Source: Strongylocentrotus purpuratus
Lineage: Eukaryota; Echinodermata; Echinoidea; Camarodonta; Strongylocentrotidae
Assembly (NCBI RefSeq): GCF_000002235.5
Contig: NW_022145609.1
Location: 10,814,774-10,878,773, forward strand
Direction of reading: 5' to 3'
Length of the DNA stretch: 64,000 nt
The position numbers and the translations under genes were made by a program. The notes below the pieces were generated by a model, which had not been told where the DNA came from, ran no database searches, and saw nothing but the letters and a program-made list of their open reading frames with translations. Shown here piece after piece: positions 32,345 through 43,851 of the stretch; position 1 is the stretch's first letter, and each line of letters opens with the position of its first letter.

Positions 32345-34686
32345 ATCTGTTAAAAATGTGATATTGTTTTTAGCAAGAAACGTTTTTGTCTCACGACCAA
32401 GAAAGGATTATTTGCAACGAGTGGACATGAATGCTTATTTGTTTGATAATGGTACCAATCATTCGAAGGGTGTCAAAATTCGAAGGGTGACCCGAAAATT
32501 GATATAATAAGTACTTTTATTAAGAGTGAAGGTAGAATTAAGGCTACTTGTTTGAGCTTCAATGGACTGTGTTATTTTCTTTTGAATGTTTATGCTCCTG
32601 CAAAAAAAATCGGAAAAAGAACATTTTCATAAAATGCTTTTTAAATTGGTTGAATAAAGTTAAAGAAGATACCTATATTTTGATCGCAGGAGGTGACTGG
32701 AATTATGTTCAAAATAAGGAAATGGATACACGAATGTTCATGTTGATAAATATTTTAAATATTTAATTGTTAGTACTTTAACCGATGAAGAGGCATTGAA
32801 GTGTGAAGACGCATTGCAATGTATGAAAACTAATAAATCCCCTGGAAGTAATAGTCTAAGTGCGGAGTTTTAAAAGGTTTTCTGGTTAGAAATTAAAGAT
32901 CTGGTTATTGCAAGTTTAAATGAGGGCTATCAGAAACAAAAGACATCATCTTCCCAACGGCAGGGTCTAATTACATTGTTGTTTGCGAAGAAGCGGGATG
33001 GGGGGGGGGGGGGTTGTCTAGACAGTTGGAGACCTATTTCTGAGTATGCATGGGATCGTGGCGGGAGTGCCATCTGGGGCGTACCCAGACACCTACCCCC
33101 TGAACAACTACCACTGGGTGTAGTTGTCCTAGAGGGTGGTTGCCCTAGGGGGTAGTTTTCCTCGGGGATAGTTGTCCTAGGGGGTAGTTGTCCAGGGGGT
33201 AGGTGTGCTAGAACCGTTTGGGGGACTTCAGCGTGTTTTGTCGGACGGCAAGTCGAAGATGTTTCATGGAGAGAGGATCCGCAGCGGAAAGCGTGCGGTT
33301 GGTGAAGGATGTGATTGACTATTTGGGGACATTCAGTGGTTCGGGATTGTGTTCTCTTTCGATTTTGAAAAGGCTTTTGGCAATGCGTCACATTATTCCT
33401 GTTTCATGTTTCTATTTTAATATTTTCAATTTAAACGACTAAAATTTGTAGTCCTTAAATTCTATTATAAACGACTGATGTGGAAGATTAGTCAACGCAC
33501 CCTTTCGGCCAAACCGGGGGGGGGGGGGTCATTTGACGAATGGTCGCGTTAAAATCAACGCGACGCGACGCTACCCACCCTTTCGGCATAAGCCGTTTGG
33601 AAAGGAGGCGACATATTGCGTTTGGGAAGATGGTGTTATTTTGTCGAGAATGGCGGGTTAGTTGGAAATTCATAGTTTGATTAAGGGTGGTGTTTGGGGT
33701 GACTCGGAGGTGACTCTGCATTGATTGTTAAGGGAGTGGGAGCGTGGCAACTCTTGTTTGATTTAGGATATACAAAGTTGGAGAAAGCGTTTCCGCAGTG
33801 TTGGTTGGGTGAATGGATTTGGTGATGTCGGTGATTTTGGAGATGGGTGTGGTACGTGTTTTTAATCTTTCGGAAATGGAGACGGGAGATGAGGTGGGTG
33901 TTTTTGTTGTGGGGTGAAAGATTGCTGTCGTTTGTTGATACGGAGGAGGTCTGGATAACCCGTGGTCCTTTTTTGTTGGTGAGGGGGGGGGGTTCCTTTC
34001 TGGATTTGGATGGCGACTTTGTTTGGAGGGATGTGTTTTCGTTTAGGTGAAGGCAGGTTCGTAATGGTGGAGCTGGACAGTTTGATTTCGGGATGATTCG
34101 CATGATTGTTGCCTCAAGGGTGTATAAATTGCAGGTTGTGAATAGGTTTTTGTGTAACGCTTGTTGGGAAGTTGATTCGGCGTTTCATGTTTTGTTGTGT
34201 TGCGGGGATGTGATTGTGTTTTGGAGGTATGTGGTTTGATGTTCCGCCTGTTCCAAGTGGAGCTGCAGGTGAACCGGATCGGAAGAAGTTGGTTGTGAGT
34301 GGGGACGTGGGAGGCGGGAAATGTACTTTCCTGAATTATGCGCAGTGTGCAGTTAGCGAATGTTGCGTGAGAAGGATTGTCGGCGCGTTCTGTTGTTTGC
34401 CTGTGTGCTTTTTTAAATTAAAAAACAAACAAACTTGAAGTCGTTACTGAGATTGTTTTTGAGGTATAAATGTGTTGGCAAGAAGAATGGTACTGGGCTG
34501 GAGGAATTGTTGAGTATGCTTTAATTTTAAGCCAATATTGTTTGCATTCACTTATTGAGGAATTGATGTAACTATGTATTGAAATTATGGAAATAAAAAC
34601 ATTGCTTGAGGAAAAGAGAGAGAATTTTGTTTAGCTTGACAAACTAAGGAAAAGGAAAACAAAGAAATGAAGTATTGCACTCATAA
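32345..34686 (+). mobile_element. decayed Tx1-type LINE, unit 2
   Basis: Fuller than the unit-1 copy. It shows the endonuclease part (VYAPAKK near 32590), MKTNKSPGSNSLSAEF near 32823, a central RT part around 33220-33720, and a C-terminal FLCNACW...FHVLLCCGDVIVFW stretch near 34150-34230, as expected for the Cys/His end of Tx1 ORF2. Frameshifted many times. Interrupted by the palindromic array and a G run. Confidence 0.7.
33087..33208. repeat. palindromic GGACAACTACCCC array, unit 2
   Basis: Shorter version of the array, beginning AGACACCTACC and ending GTAGGTGTGC. The right half has about five GTAGTTGTCCTAGGG-type copies, the left half only about two, so the arms are unequal. Confidence 0.7.
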
Positions 34687-34940
34687 CTCGTTTTTCTTAA
34701 AATAAATTAGAACTCTTTTCATTTGGATAAGACTTTCGAAATTCCCATGATGAAAGCATGACTGTAAACAGAGTTCTGCTTAAATCTTTTCAAATGTAGT
34801 GGGCGTACCCAATCCCATTTTACCACAGTGAACACACATTGGCCCGAGACACATTACACTAACAATGTTTACCTCGACGATGAGATAGATATGACAACTA
34901 CCAGGAACTAGCAATCATAACATTACGACAAAGACCAGTT

Positions 34941-35089
34941 TAATAGGGACTTTTAGATAATGTACGACGAGAACGGGGACTGCCTTTTTAAGGCAATGTG
35001 ACGTCATTGCCAGTGCCTTAAAAGGACGTCACATTGCCTTAAAAGGGCAGTCCACATTCTCGTCGTGCAGAATTTAAAAGTCCCTCTTA
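34941..35089. mobile_element. 149-bp foldback MITE carrying a CRE, unit 3
   Basis: Same hairpin and insertion point as at 25034, with TGACGTCA at 34999-35006. Only a few single-base differences from the unit-2 copy. Confidence 0.8.
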
Positions 35090-35120
35090 TGACGCAAAGC
35101 TAGACGTCAAGGGACCTCTC

Positions 35121-35131
35121 TGAGTCACGTG
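35121..35131 (+). promoter_or_regulatory. composite AP-1 / E-box site, unit 3
   Basis: TGAGTCACGTG identical to the other units, with identical flanks. Confidence 0.45.
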
Positions 35132-35210
35132 GGCTCAAAATAAAAAAGGACCGGACATCAATATCCGCACAAATAGTTAGTTCGGCGATTCTGTAATGCA
35201 GCTGTTCAAC

Positions 35211-35362
35211 TAGGGACCCGTTTCACAACGCCTTTTTCAATGACAAATGACAAACATCAGTGACAAATCTGTTGATAATCAATCAGAAGCGAGGATTGCA
35301 CTAGCTTACAACAAAAACTGTCATTTATCATTAATGACAAGTTTTGTGAAATGGGGAACAGG
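35211..35362. mobile_element. foldback MITE family C, unit 3
   Basis: Same position and length as the unit-2 copy; begins TAGGGACCCGTTTCACAA. Confidence 0.65.
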
Positions 35363-35517
35363 TTCATGGATTAACGTACCATCACGTTTCCCTGACGTAT
35401 GACAGAGTGGTAAAGATTTGTGCATTGTTTGGATCAATTGCTTGAAGATTTCTTGATTCTGATATCATTTTCAAAACGATGAATTATACTGCAGAGGATG
35501 CGGACTGGTAAGTCGTA
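35363..35517 (+). other. candidate 5' exon of gene copy 3
   Basis: Ends GACTG|GTAAGT at 35517/35518; partner acceptor 38248. The uORF again encodes MNYTAEDAD, although its GAA GAC GCT codons are GAG GAT GCG here, three synonymous changes. Confidence 0.45.
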
Positions 35518-35538
35518 CAGTCAGAACGAGGCGATGTT

Positions 35539-35607
35539 AATAATAATATAATATAATAACTTTTACTTATATAGCGCTTTTCATAAAACATTTATATCAA
35601 AACGAAA
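35539..35607 (+). mobile_element. short SINE/LINE-tail insertion, unit 3
   Basis: A 69-bp insertion starting AATAATAATATAATATAATA and including TTATATAGCGCTTTTC, flanked by ATGTT on both sides (35534-35538 and 35608-35612). Absent from units 1 and 2, where GATGTTTTCG is continuous. It starts 21 bp after the exon donor. Confidence 0.6.
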
Positions 35608-35633
35608 ATGTTTTCGTAGTGATTTAGATAATC

Positions 35634-35639
<6 letters not shown>

Positions 35640-35682
<43 letters not shown>
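35640..35682. repeat. (TA)n microsatellite
   Basis: About 21 pure TA units in the intron. Confidence 0.85.
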
Positions 35683-35685
<3 letters not shown>

Positions 35686-36024
35686 GTAGGCCCTATAGGC
35701 TATATAGTATACGGTTGTGTGCATATGTAGGCCCTAGTCTATATAGTATATGGTTGTTTGCATATAAGGTTCGTGCTTAAATAGTACCACGCAAATGCTT
35801 TATTAACGGTTGTCTGATAAGTTTAGGAGTTGCACTGTTCGTTGAAGGCTGTAAATATTTCTTGCAACACAACGGAGATTGTTATAATGATATCAATGGC
35901 ACAAATACTTAGGCCTAATTGTATTAAGTAGTAGAAATAGTTTCATTTATATTAAGTAGTAGAAATAATACTCGTTTTGAATTGTAGTCCAGGGTGCAGT
36001 TCATTCCGGTGAAGTTTTATCGTG

Positions 36025-36787
36025 CAGGGGCGGTGGAGCGACTTCCAAAGTGGGGGGGGGGGGGGGGGGGGGGGTGAGCACCAACAACAAAGGGCGAAAA
36101 ATTACATCTTGTGAAGACAAAAACCAATCCTCTTTGATCATCTATTAATGCGAGCGAGTGTAGCGAGTGAGCTTTGGGGAATTACTCTTAGTCGCTCGAA
36201 ATAAGGGGCGCGTTTAATGATGAGAGGAAAAGGGGACAATACGAAAGGGATAAGACACTTATTAGAAAGATAAGGAGCACGTGTCAAAGTACAAAGAGTA
36301 ATTATCAGAGGTGAAATGGGGCACTCCGTATACCTACAAAAACACAAAAACTACACCAGGGATGAAAAGGTCCCTAATGGAATGAGAAAAGGGCATTTTT
36401 CAACAGAAAATGGGCACTGATCAGATTTTGATAGGGGCATTTATCGGAGGTGAAAGGGGGCTTTCATGAGAAGGGGGAAGTGGCTCTTATTGAAAAGAAA
36501 AAGAGGCGTTTGTTAAAATAAACAGGGCGATTATCAGAGATGAAAAGGGGTAATTTTGAGAAGGTAAAGAGGCTCTTATAAGAAGATAAAAGAGCATTTA
36601 TTACAAAGGAGAAATGGCACCTGTCAAAGGAAATTGGTCACCAGCCTCTCAGATTTTGATAGGGCATTTATCGGAGATGAAGGGGGCACTTATCAATAGT
36701 GAAAAGGGGCACTTACTAGAAAAGTGGGTGGGGGGGGGGGTGCGCTGTGTGACTCTTAAACTTCCACCCCCGGGAAGGCCTCCTCTG
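36025..36787 (+). mobile_element. G-rich CAG-ended element, unit 3
   Basis: Orthologous in position to 26050-26800, with a longer G run after the CAG end and a small change near 36340. Confidence 0.6.
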
Positions 36788-36936
36788 CATACTTAAAGGA
36801 AAACAGAATAAACAATTAAGTGCTCTTTCAGGCGATGCATGTAGTTCTGAGAGTGTGAGACTCGCAAGCGGATGTTCATAATGCACGTATACAAACAAGG
36901 GAAACGATAATTATTAGAGCATGCATGGATCCTACC

Positions 36937-37343
36937 CAGGGCCGGCGAATTCTTCTCATGACCGGGGGACGAAATGCGAGGGACGAGGGAGCAGTGGCGT
37001 ATTGAGCAAAAACGTTTAGGGGGACAGAAAAAAAAAATCCGCATCACCCCATTCTTACATGTTACATCCAGTATTTAGTATAAAAACAAGCAATATACTT
37101 TTTCACACGTCACTTCTCTACAATATTTACTTTTACATTTTGTAAAAGAGTCGTAGCTACCGAGCGGGACGATTTTTGCATTTTTATTTTCCTAAATGCT
37201 GCACTCTTGGGCCCTCCAGAGCCTAAAAGTGTGTTGCAGTCTTTAGTCAGTATTTGCCATACATTTTTTTGCTCTTTTTCAAATTTTCCGGGGGGTGGGG
37301 GGGGGGGGGGGCGTGTCCCCCCACCCCGGGATTGCCGCCTCTG
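36937..37343 (+). mobile_element. second CAG-ended element, internally deleted, unit 3
   Basis: Both ends as in unit 2 but about 410 bp are missing from the middle: TTACATCCAG jumps to TATTTAGTATAAAAAC. Confidence 0.55.
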
Positions 37344-38330
37344 AACTGAATTCTACTACATGATTATAGTGTCCGTTAACTATGCTTGTACATTATTTTG
37401 TAAACAGCAAATTATGACCTTAAATGATAAAACAATTATTGTACCCCTACCCTGGTGGTGTTGGGACGTTAGGGTGGTGAGGGTGGTTGAACGGGGGCGA
37501 TGACGACTCCCTTTCTTGGAATATACAAAAGCATCCTAAAATGACGGGACTCTTATCACATATACAATGATCTGACAAAATATTGTCCATGTATGCACTA
37601 ATATGGTGCTTTTCCACATTAATCTTTATTTAGCATCTCCCATAGTTCATTAAAGTAAACGAATTTTTGGTGACATATAATTTTATTACTATCTAGCTGT
37701 ATGTTAATTTTTGATTTGAGAAATTCTGTTTAATGCACGTTACGCCGTATGGTGTGATGAGTTTTGCTTATACCCATGATGTTAACGAATCTCTGTCTTT
37801 GAACTGTTTTAAATCAAGATTTAATTAGGAAAGAAATATTTAGTTCTTCTGTGAAACAGGGGTTTCGTTGGTTTCTTCTTTTTGTCATTTCTTCTTGTTT
37901 TGTGTCGTTATCTTTTCGTATGCGTGTTTGTATGTCCTAGTTCTTTTCAGCACATTGTTTTTGCCCATTTATAATTTGTATTTAAAATGTTTTGATATTT
38001 TTTGTTACGGTTCACGGCCCTCTCGCCACATACGTTTGCTTTTAGAGATGATGCCACCTGTAGATCATTTCATTCTATATCGATCATTCGTACTTGACTG
38101 GAAAAAGAATAGGCCTATACGGCTTGACATAGTGCAACGTATGGACAGCGAAATAAGATGATGGTCTTTTATTAACCATTCTCAGCGCATATATCAAGAT
38201 ATTAGTAATCCAGCGAACCAAATTTTTTTTCATTCTTTGTCTTTTCAGATATTATTTCAGGATCGACAGCAGAACTTTCATGATTGATTCTCGAGATTAA
38301 CCGAACATCACCGGTTCTCACCATCTGACC

Positions 38331-40064
38331 ATGGCATCGGCATTTCAATCAGGAACTTCGGGAAAATGTCAGGGTAGCGACTGCAAGAGTGGCGATTTTG
38401 TTGCCACCTTCAGTATCAAAGAACAGCAAGACCTGTGCGAGGACTGTGTCTCAAAAAAAGCTCAGACAATTCGGGATCAAGAACTCCAAGATTGGTCTTG
38501 TGACAAGCACATGAAACCCATCGAATACGTCTGCCGCTCCCATAAGATTCCTCTGTGCCAGACGTGTGCTTTCCTTTTGCACCAGAAACCATGCACGGTG
38601 CAGGATCTTGAGGATGCCGTTAGGGAAAAGCGGTCGAGGTTAGAGCTGCTGATACATAGAGTAACTGAGAAGCGCCACGAGCTACAGCAGAAAGCCTCCA
38701 GGATAAGAGAGTATGGCGGTGGTTTAGAGCAGCACTTCAATAGTGTGAAAGATAAGATCGCGAAGACTTTTGGCACAGAGTCCGAGGACATCGATTCTTT
38801 AGAGAAAAGAGAACTTGAGAGCTTACGAAAAGATGCAGACGAGCGGATTAGGAAAATAGAAGAGGAACTAAACACACAACTAGAGAAGAGAAGACAAGTA
38901 GCATACTCTAGGCGCGAGAAGATCGTCCGAACAAAACAGAGGCTGGCGGACGACCTGATAAAAGTTCAAGAACGGACACTCAGAAAGGTTGATAAATTGA
39001 AATCGCAGGTCGATAGAGTTATGGATTCTGTAGAGATTGCTCAATGCCGTCTTGACAAACTTGTTATTGACGACAGAGATTTGATTGGCCAAGCAGACAT
39101 GTTGGAAACATCGTTGACAATAATGCTGGACACTGACATCAATGTCGATGTGTTGAAACGCACCGTGCAAAGAGGACAACAAGTACACTTCAAATTAGGT
39201 GATAATGTCCACGAGAGCAGGGTTTCAGGACCTGAAGAATCATGGGAACTGATCGACAGTGTTGCCATTGCAAAGGACCTCGTCAAGCCTTATTTCATCG
39301 GTGCGATTGATGAAGATCAAATGGTACTGTCAGATATGTCTTGCCGCACGCTGTACGTGACAAACCTGACGGATAAAGCCACAAGTAAGGTCCTAGAACG
39401 TTCTGGAGATTGCAGAAAAGTCGTTTCTTGTACATCTATTGGCAAGGGGATGATTCTCTGTGGAAACTACTGCAAGGGTGCAACCGGAAGTTGTTTCAAA
39501 GGTGCAAGCCTTTACAATCGGCAGTGGGAGTTCATCAGGGATGTGGAGTTGCCAAAGAACCCTGAGAGTGAGCAGACCTTCGCATCAGTGCACGTTGAGA
39601 AAGTTGGGAGGATCCTAGCCGCAGTGGCTTGCCAATCTGACATACACGTCATCAACCCAGGCGATGGCATCGTCAGTCAGTCACTGAAAACCGGAGTAGG
39701 AAAAATCCAATGGCTTCGTTCTCTGCCGTCAGGTAATCTCGTCGCGAAGACGGGACCTTGTGAGTTCACCATCATGGATCCGACCGGATCGAACCGGATT
39801 TGCATCAAGCACGACCGATGGGATGGATGTCTGTACGATGTGGATCTCTCTGATGGTTCCATTTACGTCGTGTATAGAAACAAGACCCGGAATGTATATG
39901 TAGTGGATGTGGTATCAAGTGACGGTGAACTTGAAGCGACCAAGGTAGTGGAGTACCCAGTGTCAAAGAACCGAAAAGACGTTGTCCTCCCCTGTGTTGT
40001 GACAGCACCGGGAACGCTGATTACATGCAACGGAGAGTACTTTTACGTGTTTAAACTGTCTTAA
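38331..40064 (+). CDS. RING-less TRIM-like protein, copy 3 (intact)
   Basis: Full 577-residue frame with every zinc ligand of copy 1 (C13, C18, C36, C39, C57, H60, C68, H71, C76, C79, H84). It differs from copy 1 at a few dozen residues scattered over all domains, for example R69 for L69, LLIHRV for MLIPRV, KLKSQ for ELQSQ, NYCKG for NFCKG, and RNKTRNVYVV for RDKTHNVYAV. Most differences are conservative or surface-type in appearance. Exon starts after the acceptor at 38248. Upstream sequence lacks the roughly 280 bp seen before the exons of copies 1 and 4. Function as for copy 1, inferred from domain layout only. Confidence 0.88.
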   Translation: MASAFQSGTSGKCQGSDCKSGDFVATFSIKEQQDLCEDCVSKKAQTIRDQELQDWSCDKHMKPIEYVCRSHKIPLCQTCAFLLHQKPCTVQDLEDAVREKRSRLELLIHRVTEKRHELQQKASRIREYGGGLEQHFNSVKDKIAKTFGTESEDIDSLEKRELESLRKDADERIRKIEEELNTQLEKRRQVAYSRREKIVRTKQRLADDLIKVQERTLRKVDKLKSQVDRVMDSVEIAQCRLDKLVIDDRDLIGQADMLETSLTIMLDTDINVDVLKRTVQRGQQVHFKLGDNVHESRVSGPEESWELIDSVAIAKDLVKPYFIGAIDEDQMVLSDMSCRTLYVTNLTDKATSKVLERSGDCRKVVSCTSIGKGMILCGNYCKGATGSCFKGASLYNRQWEFIRDVELPKNPESEQTFASVHVEKVGRILAAVACQSDIHVINPGDGIVSQSLKTGVGKIQWLRSLPSGNLVAKTGPCEFTIMDPTGSNRICIKHDRWDGCLYDVDLSDGSIYVVYRNKTRNVYVVDVVSSDGELEATKVVEYPVSKNRKDVVLPCVVTAPGTLITCNGEYFYVFKLS

Positions 40065-40440
40065 CAAAACAAATTATAAAGTGTTTCTCCCCAACTAGGC
40101 AATTACTTTGTTAACCTCTCTCTCTTGTGTCGAAATCTACAATGTGATTTATCAAGTTCATCGTGATTTGCTTGTGTTTTGACTTATTTCCCTCCCGTTA
40201 GATGCTTCATCATTTCGAGTCCACTCAAATTGGTCTGAAAAGCCCCTTGTTATTAAGTGATAATTATGTAGCAGGGACGTAAATTCATCTTCAGAATTGG
40301 GTACAGCAACACATTAATGTGATGCTTACACCACGCAGTGTCTACACGCACGTATGATTGGAGGTGAACCGCCCGACACCAATGCACCTTATATTAAGAA
40401 CTATAGGAAGTATGGTTAGTTGGACAACATTTACCTTACT

Positions 40441-40446
40441 AATAAA
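40441..40446 (+). terminator. candidate poly(A) signal, copy 3
   Basis: AATAAA in the same context, 17 bp left of the hAT insertion. Confidence 0.45.
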
Positions 40447-40463
40447 TGTTGCATGTCATGGAC

Positions 40464-40818
40464 CAGGGGCAGATCCAGCCAGCGACAGGAGGGGGGGGGG
40501 GGGGCCCAAATCTTGAGAAATTTTTTGTGGCGCCGACTCAGCCGGCCGGGCCGGTGAATAAGCGAGGGGGGGGGGGGGGGTTTGAGCACATTTTTTCTTT
40601 TGAGGAAAAATTTAGCGCCGACTCAGCAGGTCGGTGAATAAGCGGGGGGGGGGGGGGGGGTGGATGATTCGAGAGGAGAACCATTTTTTGTTGTTGAGGG
40701 GGGTGAAGAAAAAAAAGGTTTAATTTACGTTATTATCCTATTTTTTTTTTAACCGTTTTGGGGGGGCTGGGGGGGGGGGGGGCCGGGCCGGAGAAATCGC
40801 TACGTGGATCCGCGCCTG
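40464..40818 (+). mobile_element. non-autonomous hAT element, unit 3
   Basis: Same target duplication TCATGGAC at 40456-40463 and 40819-40826. Slightly longer than the unit-2 copy because of an extra G-run segment near 40645. Confidence 0.88.
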
Positions 40819-40875
40819 TCATGGACAATAATATTATGACATCATTTGTATATACTTACACTCAGTCGGCTTTAA

Positions 40876-41407
40876 AGGTACTATGTCCCATTTGCAGGCC
40901 AAAAAAATGAAAAAGTTAAATTCCAACTGCATTTAAAAGATAATACTAATTTAGAACTTCCCTAAAATAGGTGGGGCTTGAAAGTGTCTTAAAGTGGGAA
41001 AATAACGACTATTAGCTGTCAAATCGACTTTAGGGCTATAGAGCCCAAAAGTAATAGTCTTGATTTTCAGACAATTGTACCGTATGGTCATACGTTTTAT
41101 GCTGCGCAAATATTCAATCAGTTTATTCTTGGCCATCACAAGAAGTGGGTTATTGATGTAGACAAATGCTCATGTACCCTTTACAACTCTTTTCATGTAT
41201 GTTATTACCAAAGAAGAAAAAAAGCCAGTCAGTCACTCAATAGTGTCTGACAGTGAAGTCTAGCAAGTAAACGGGTTTCCTTGCATAATTTGAATATGAG
41301 GACACTGCTAATGTTTAAATTTCACAGATAGGACATATATGACATATTCATAATTCCTGCAAAGTTCTACAGAATTTGAGGTTGGCTGCAAAAGGGACAT
41401 AGTACCT
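40876..41407. mobile_element. piggyBac-type MITE with TTAA target, first copy
   Basis: Flanked by TTAA at 40872-40875 and 41408-41411; ends AGGTACTATGTCCC and its exact complement GGGACATAGTACCT. TTAA duplication is the hallmark of piggyBac-group transposons. No transposase. The corresponding site in unit 2 (GGCTATAAGG) has no insertion. Confidence 0.85.
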
Positions 41408-41411
41408 TTAA

Positions 41412-42474
41412 GGTTTTTTTTTTAATCTGTAAGAATATGGTAGTTTTTGATAATCTTATGACTGTATTGTTGGTAACTCTGTCTTGAAAATGACGGGAAA
41501 GTATATAATACTAGAAAGTTTCAAGCTAGCGAAATTCGGTTTATTCTGTTAAATAAACGAGGCTTCTCCAGTTATATGTATTTGATTTCTGTTTGGAAAT
41601 TTAAAACGATGTGCAAATTTAATTTTGTTTTAAATAAAATAGCAATTACGATTAACCTAAGGGTCGATATTGTATAAAAAAGTTTAGATAGCGTATACTG
41701 ATGCCATCGTTCATGTTCAATTTAGTTTAGAAGTCCTGCATTACATTACAATCACCGATAACAATGCACGAGACAGAATCAAAAGTTTGTGTCAATTCTA
41801 AGAGGAGTCAGTATACGTCTAATGAATTTCCAAGAAAATGTGCTATTCATTAAACTATGAGGTTACGATAATTGTTGTATTGCATTGACGTCACGACTTT
41901 TAAATGTGTACGGTTACTTTATATGATTACGATTATCTCTGTTATCAACTTTTGCAAACAGAATTAATTATATAGAAGTATGTCAAGGGAGACGAAATTA
42001 TATATCCATTTTAATGATAACATATACACAATAGAGAAATAGGAAACCCCTCTTTCTCCAGAATATTATTGTTTCCTTGTAAAAATACAAAACCTATACT
42101 AGGCTTATATATACCGTTTGAATAAATCGCAATCAGAGGAAATAGGTGAAACGGATATGTGAGCATCATGTGCAGTAAGATATTCTTGCGATCTGAAGAA
42201 ATTAGGAAAAGGGAAGTATTCAAATTACAACGACAATTTTAACTCCCTGTCACACCGCACAAATGACCGATTAATGATATAATCTTTTATTCGGGGTAAT
42301 GTAACGGCTTATTCAGTCTATTGTTAGTATGGTGTCGATTTTGTCGGCGCTGTTTGTGATATTCAGACCGACTCCAAACCGAGCGTTTCTTGACCACAGA
42401 CGTAATGTTACATTTTCGTTCGGTGTGTTTTGGTTTCGGTCTTGTCGATGTGACTAAGGTATGATCTGTTAAAA
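41412..42474 (+). other. 3' flank of unit 3
   Basis: Collinear with the unit-2 flank, almost identical over 41450-42240. No gene. Confidence 0.55.
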
Positions 42475-43055
42475 ATGCGATATTGCTTTTTTTTTTTTTT
42501 AGCAAGAAACGTTTTTGTCTCACGACCAAGAAAGGATTATTTGCAACGAGTGCATGGACAGGGATGCTTATTTGTTTGATAATGGAACCAATCATTCGAA
42601 GGGTGTCGCAATTTTGATTAACATAGACCCGAAAATTGATATAATAAGTACTTTTATTAAAAGTGGAGGGGGAATTAAGGCTACTCGTTTGAGCATCAAT
42701 GGACTGTGTTATTTTCTTTTGAATGTTTATGCTCTTGCAAAAAGAATCGGAAAAAGAACCTTTTTATAATGAAATTTTAATTGGTCGAATAAAGTTAAAG
42801 AAGATAATGATATTGTGATCGCCGAAGGGGGCTGAAATTGTGTTAAAAATAAGGGAATGGATACACGAATGTTCAGTTTGATAAATATTTGAAAGATTTA
42901 ATTGTTAGTACTCTGACCGATGAAGAGGCATTGAAGTGTGAAGTCGCATTGCAATGTATGAAAAATAATAAAACCCCTGGAAGTAATGGTCTTAGTGCGG
43001 AGTTTTACAAGGTTTTCTGGTAAGAAATTAAAAATTTAGTTATTGCAAGTTTTAA

Positions 43056-43550
43056 AGGTACTATGTCCCATTTGCAGGCCAAAAAAAATAAAAAAAGTTA
43101 AATTCCAACTGCATTTGAAAGATAATACTTATTTAGAACTTCCCTAAAAAAGGTGGGGCTTGAAAATGTCTTCAAGTGGGAAAATAATGACTATTAGTTG
43201 TCAAATCGACTTTAGGGCTATAGAGCCCAAAAGTAATAGTCTTGATTTTCAGACAATTGTACCGAATGGTCAAACGTTTTATGCTGCGCAAAGATTCAAT
43301 CGGTTTAATCTGGGCCATCACAAGAAGTGGGTTATTGATGTAGACAAATGTTCATGTACCCTTTACAACTCTTTTCATGTATGTTATTACCAAAGAAGAC
43401 AGTGAAGTCTAGCAAGTAAACGGGTTTCCTTGCATAATTTGAATATGAGGACACTGCTAACGTTACATATCACAGGACATACATGACATATTCATAATTC
43501 CTGCAAAGTTCTACAGAATTTGAGGTTGGCTGCAAAAGGGACATAGTACT
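43056..43550. mobile_element. piggyBac-type MITE with TTAA target, second copy, nested in the LINE
   Basis: TTAA at 43052-43055 and 43551-43554; ends AGGTACTATGTCCC and GGGACATAGTACT. The uninterrupted target GCAAGTTTAAATGAGGG is present in the Tx1 copy of units 1, 2 and 4. Same family as 40876-41407, with about 37 bp less inside. Confidence 0.88.
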
Positions 43551-43729
43551 TTAATGAGGGCTATCAAAAACGAAAGACATCCTCTTCCCAACGGCAGGGT
43601 CTAATTGCATTGTTGTTTGGGAAGAAGCGGGGGGGGGGGGGGGGTTGTCTAGACAATTGGAGACCTATTTCGTTGTTTGATGCTGATTATGCATGGGATC
43701 GTGGCGGGAGTGCCATCTGGGGCGTACCC

Positions 43730-43851
43730 GGACACCCACCCCCTGGGCAACTACCCCGGGGTGTAGTTGTCCTAGAGGGTGGTTGCCATAGGGGGTAGTT
43801 GTCCTAGGGGATAGTTGTCCTAGGGTGTAGCTGTCCAGGGGGTAGGTGTCC
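43730..43851. repeat. palindromic GGACAACTACCCC array, unit 3
   Basis: GGACACCCACCCCCTGGGC on the left to GGGGGTAGGTGTCC on the right, with GTAGTTGTCCTAGGG-type repeats between. Confidence 0.7.

Larger units (their letters stand above)
24776..34686 (+). repeat. segmental tandem duplication, unit 2
   Basis: About 9.9 kb from the promoter block through gene copy 2 to the end of its Tx1 LINE remnant, collinear with unit 3 (34687-45288) and unit 4 (45289 to about 54928). Differences between units are mainly insertions with recognisable ends, listed separately. Boundaries are set at the shared word GAAGTATTGCACTC and are conventional. Confidence 0.85.

Noticed and set aside
43160-43405. Possible captured exon (81 codons) inside the piggyBac-type MITE
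   Set aside because: The sister MITE at 40876 has a stop in the same frame and lacks the ATG, so coding is not conserved.
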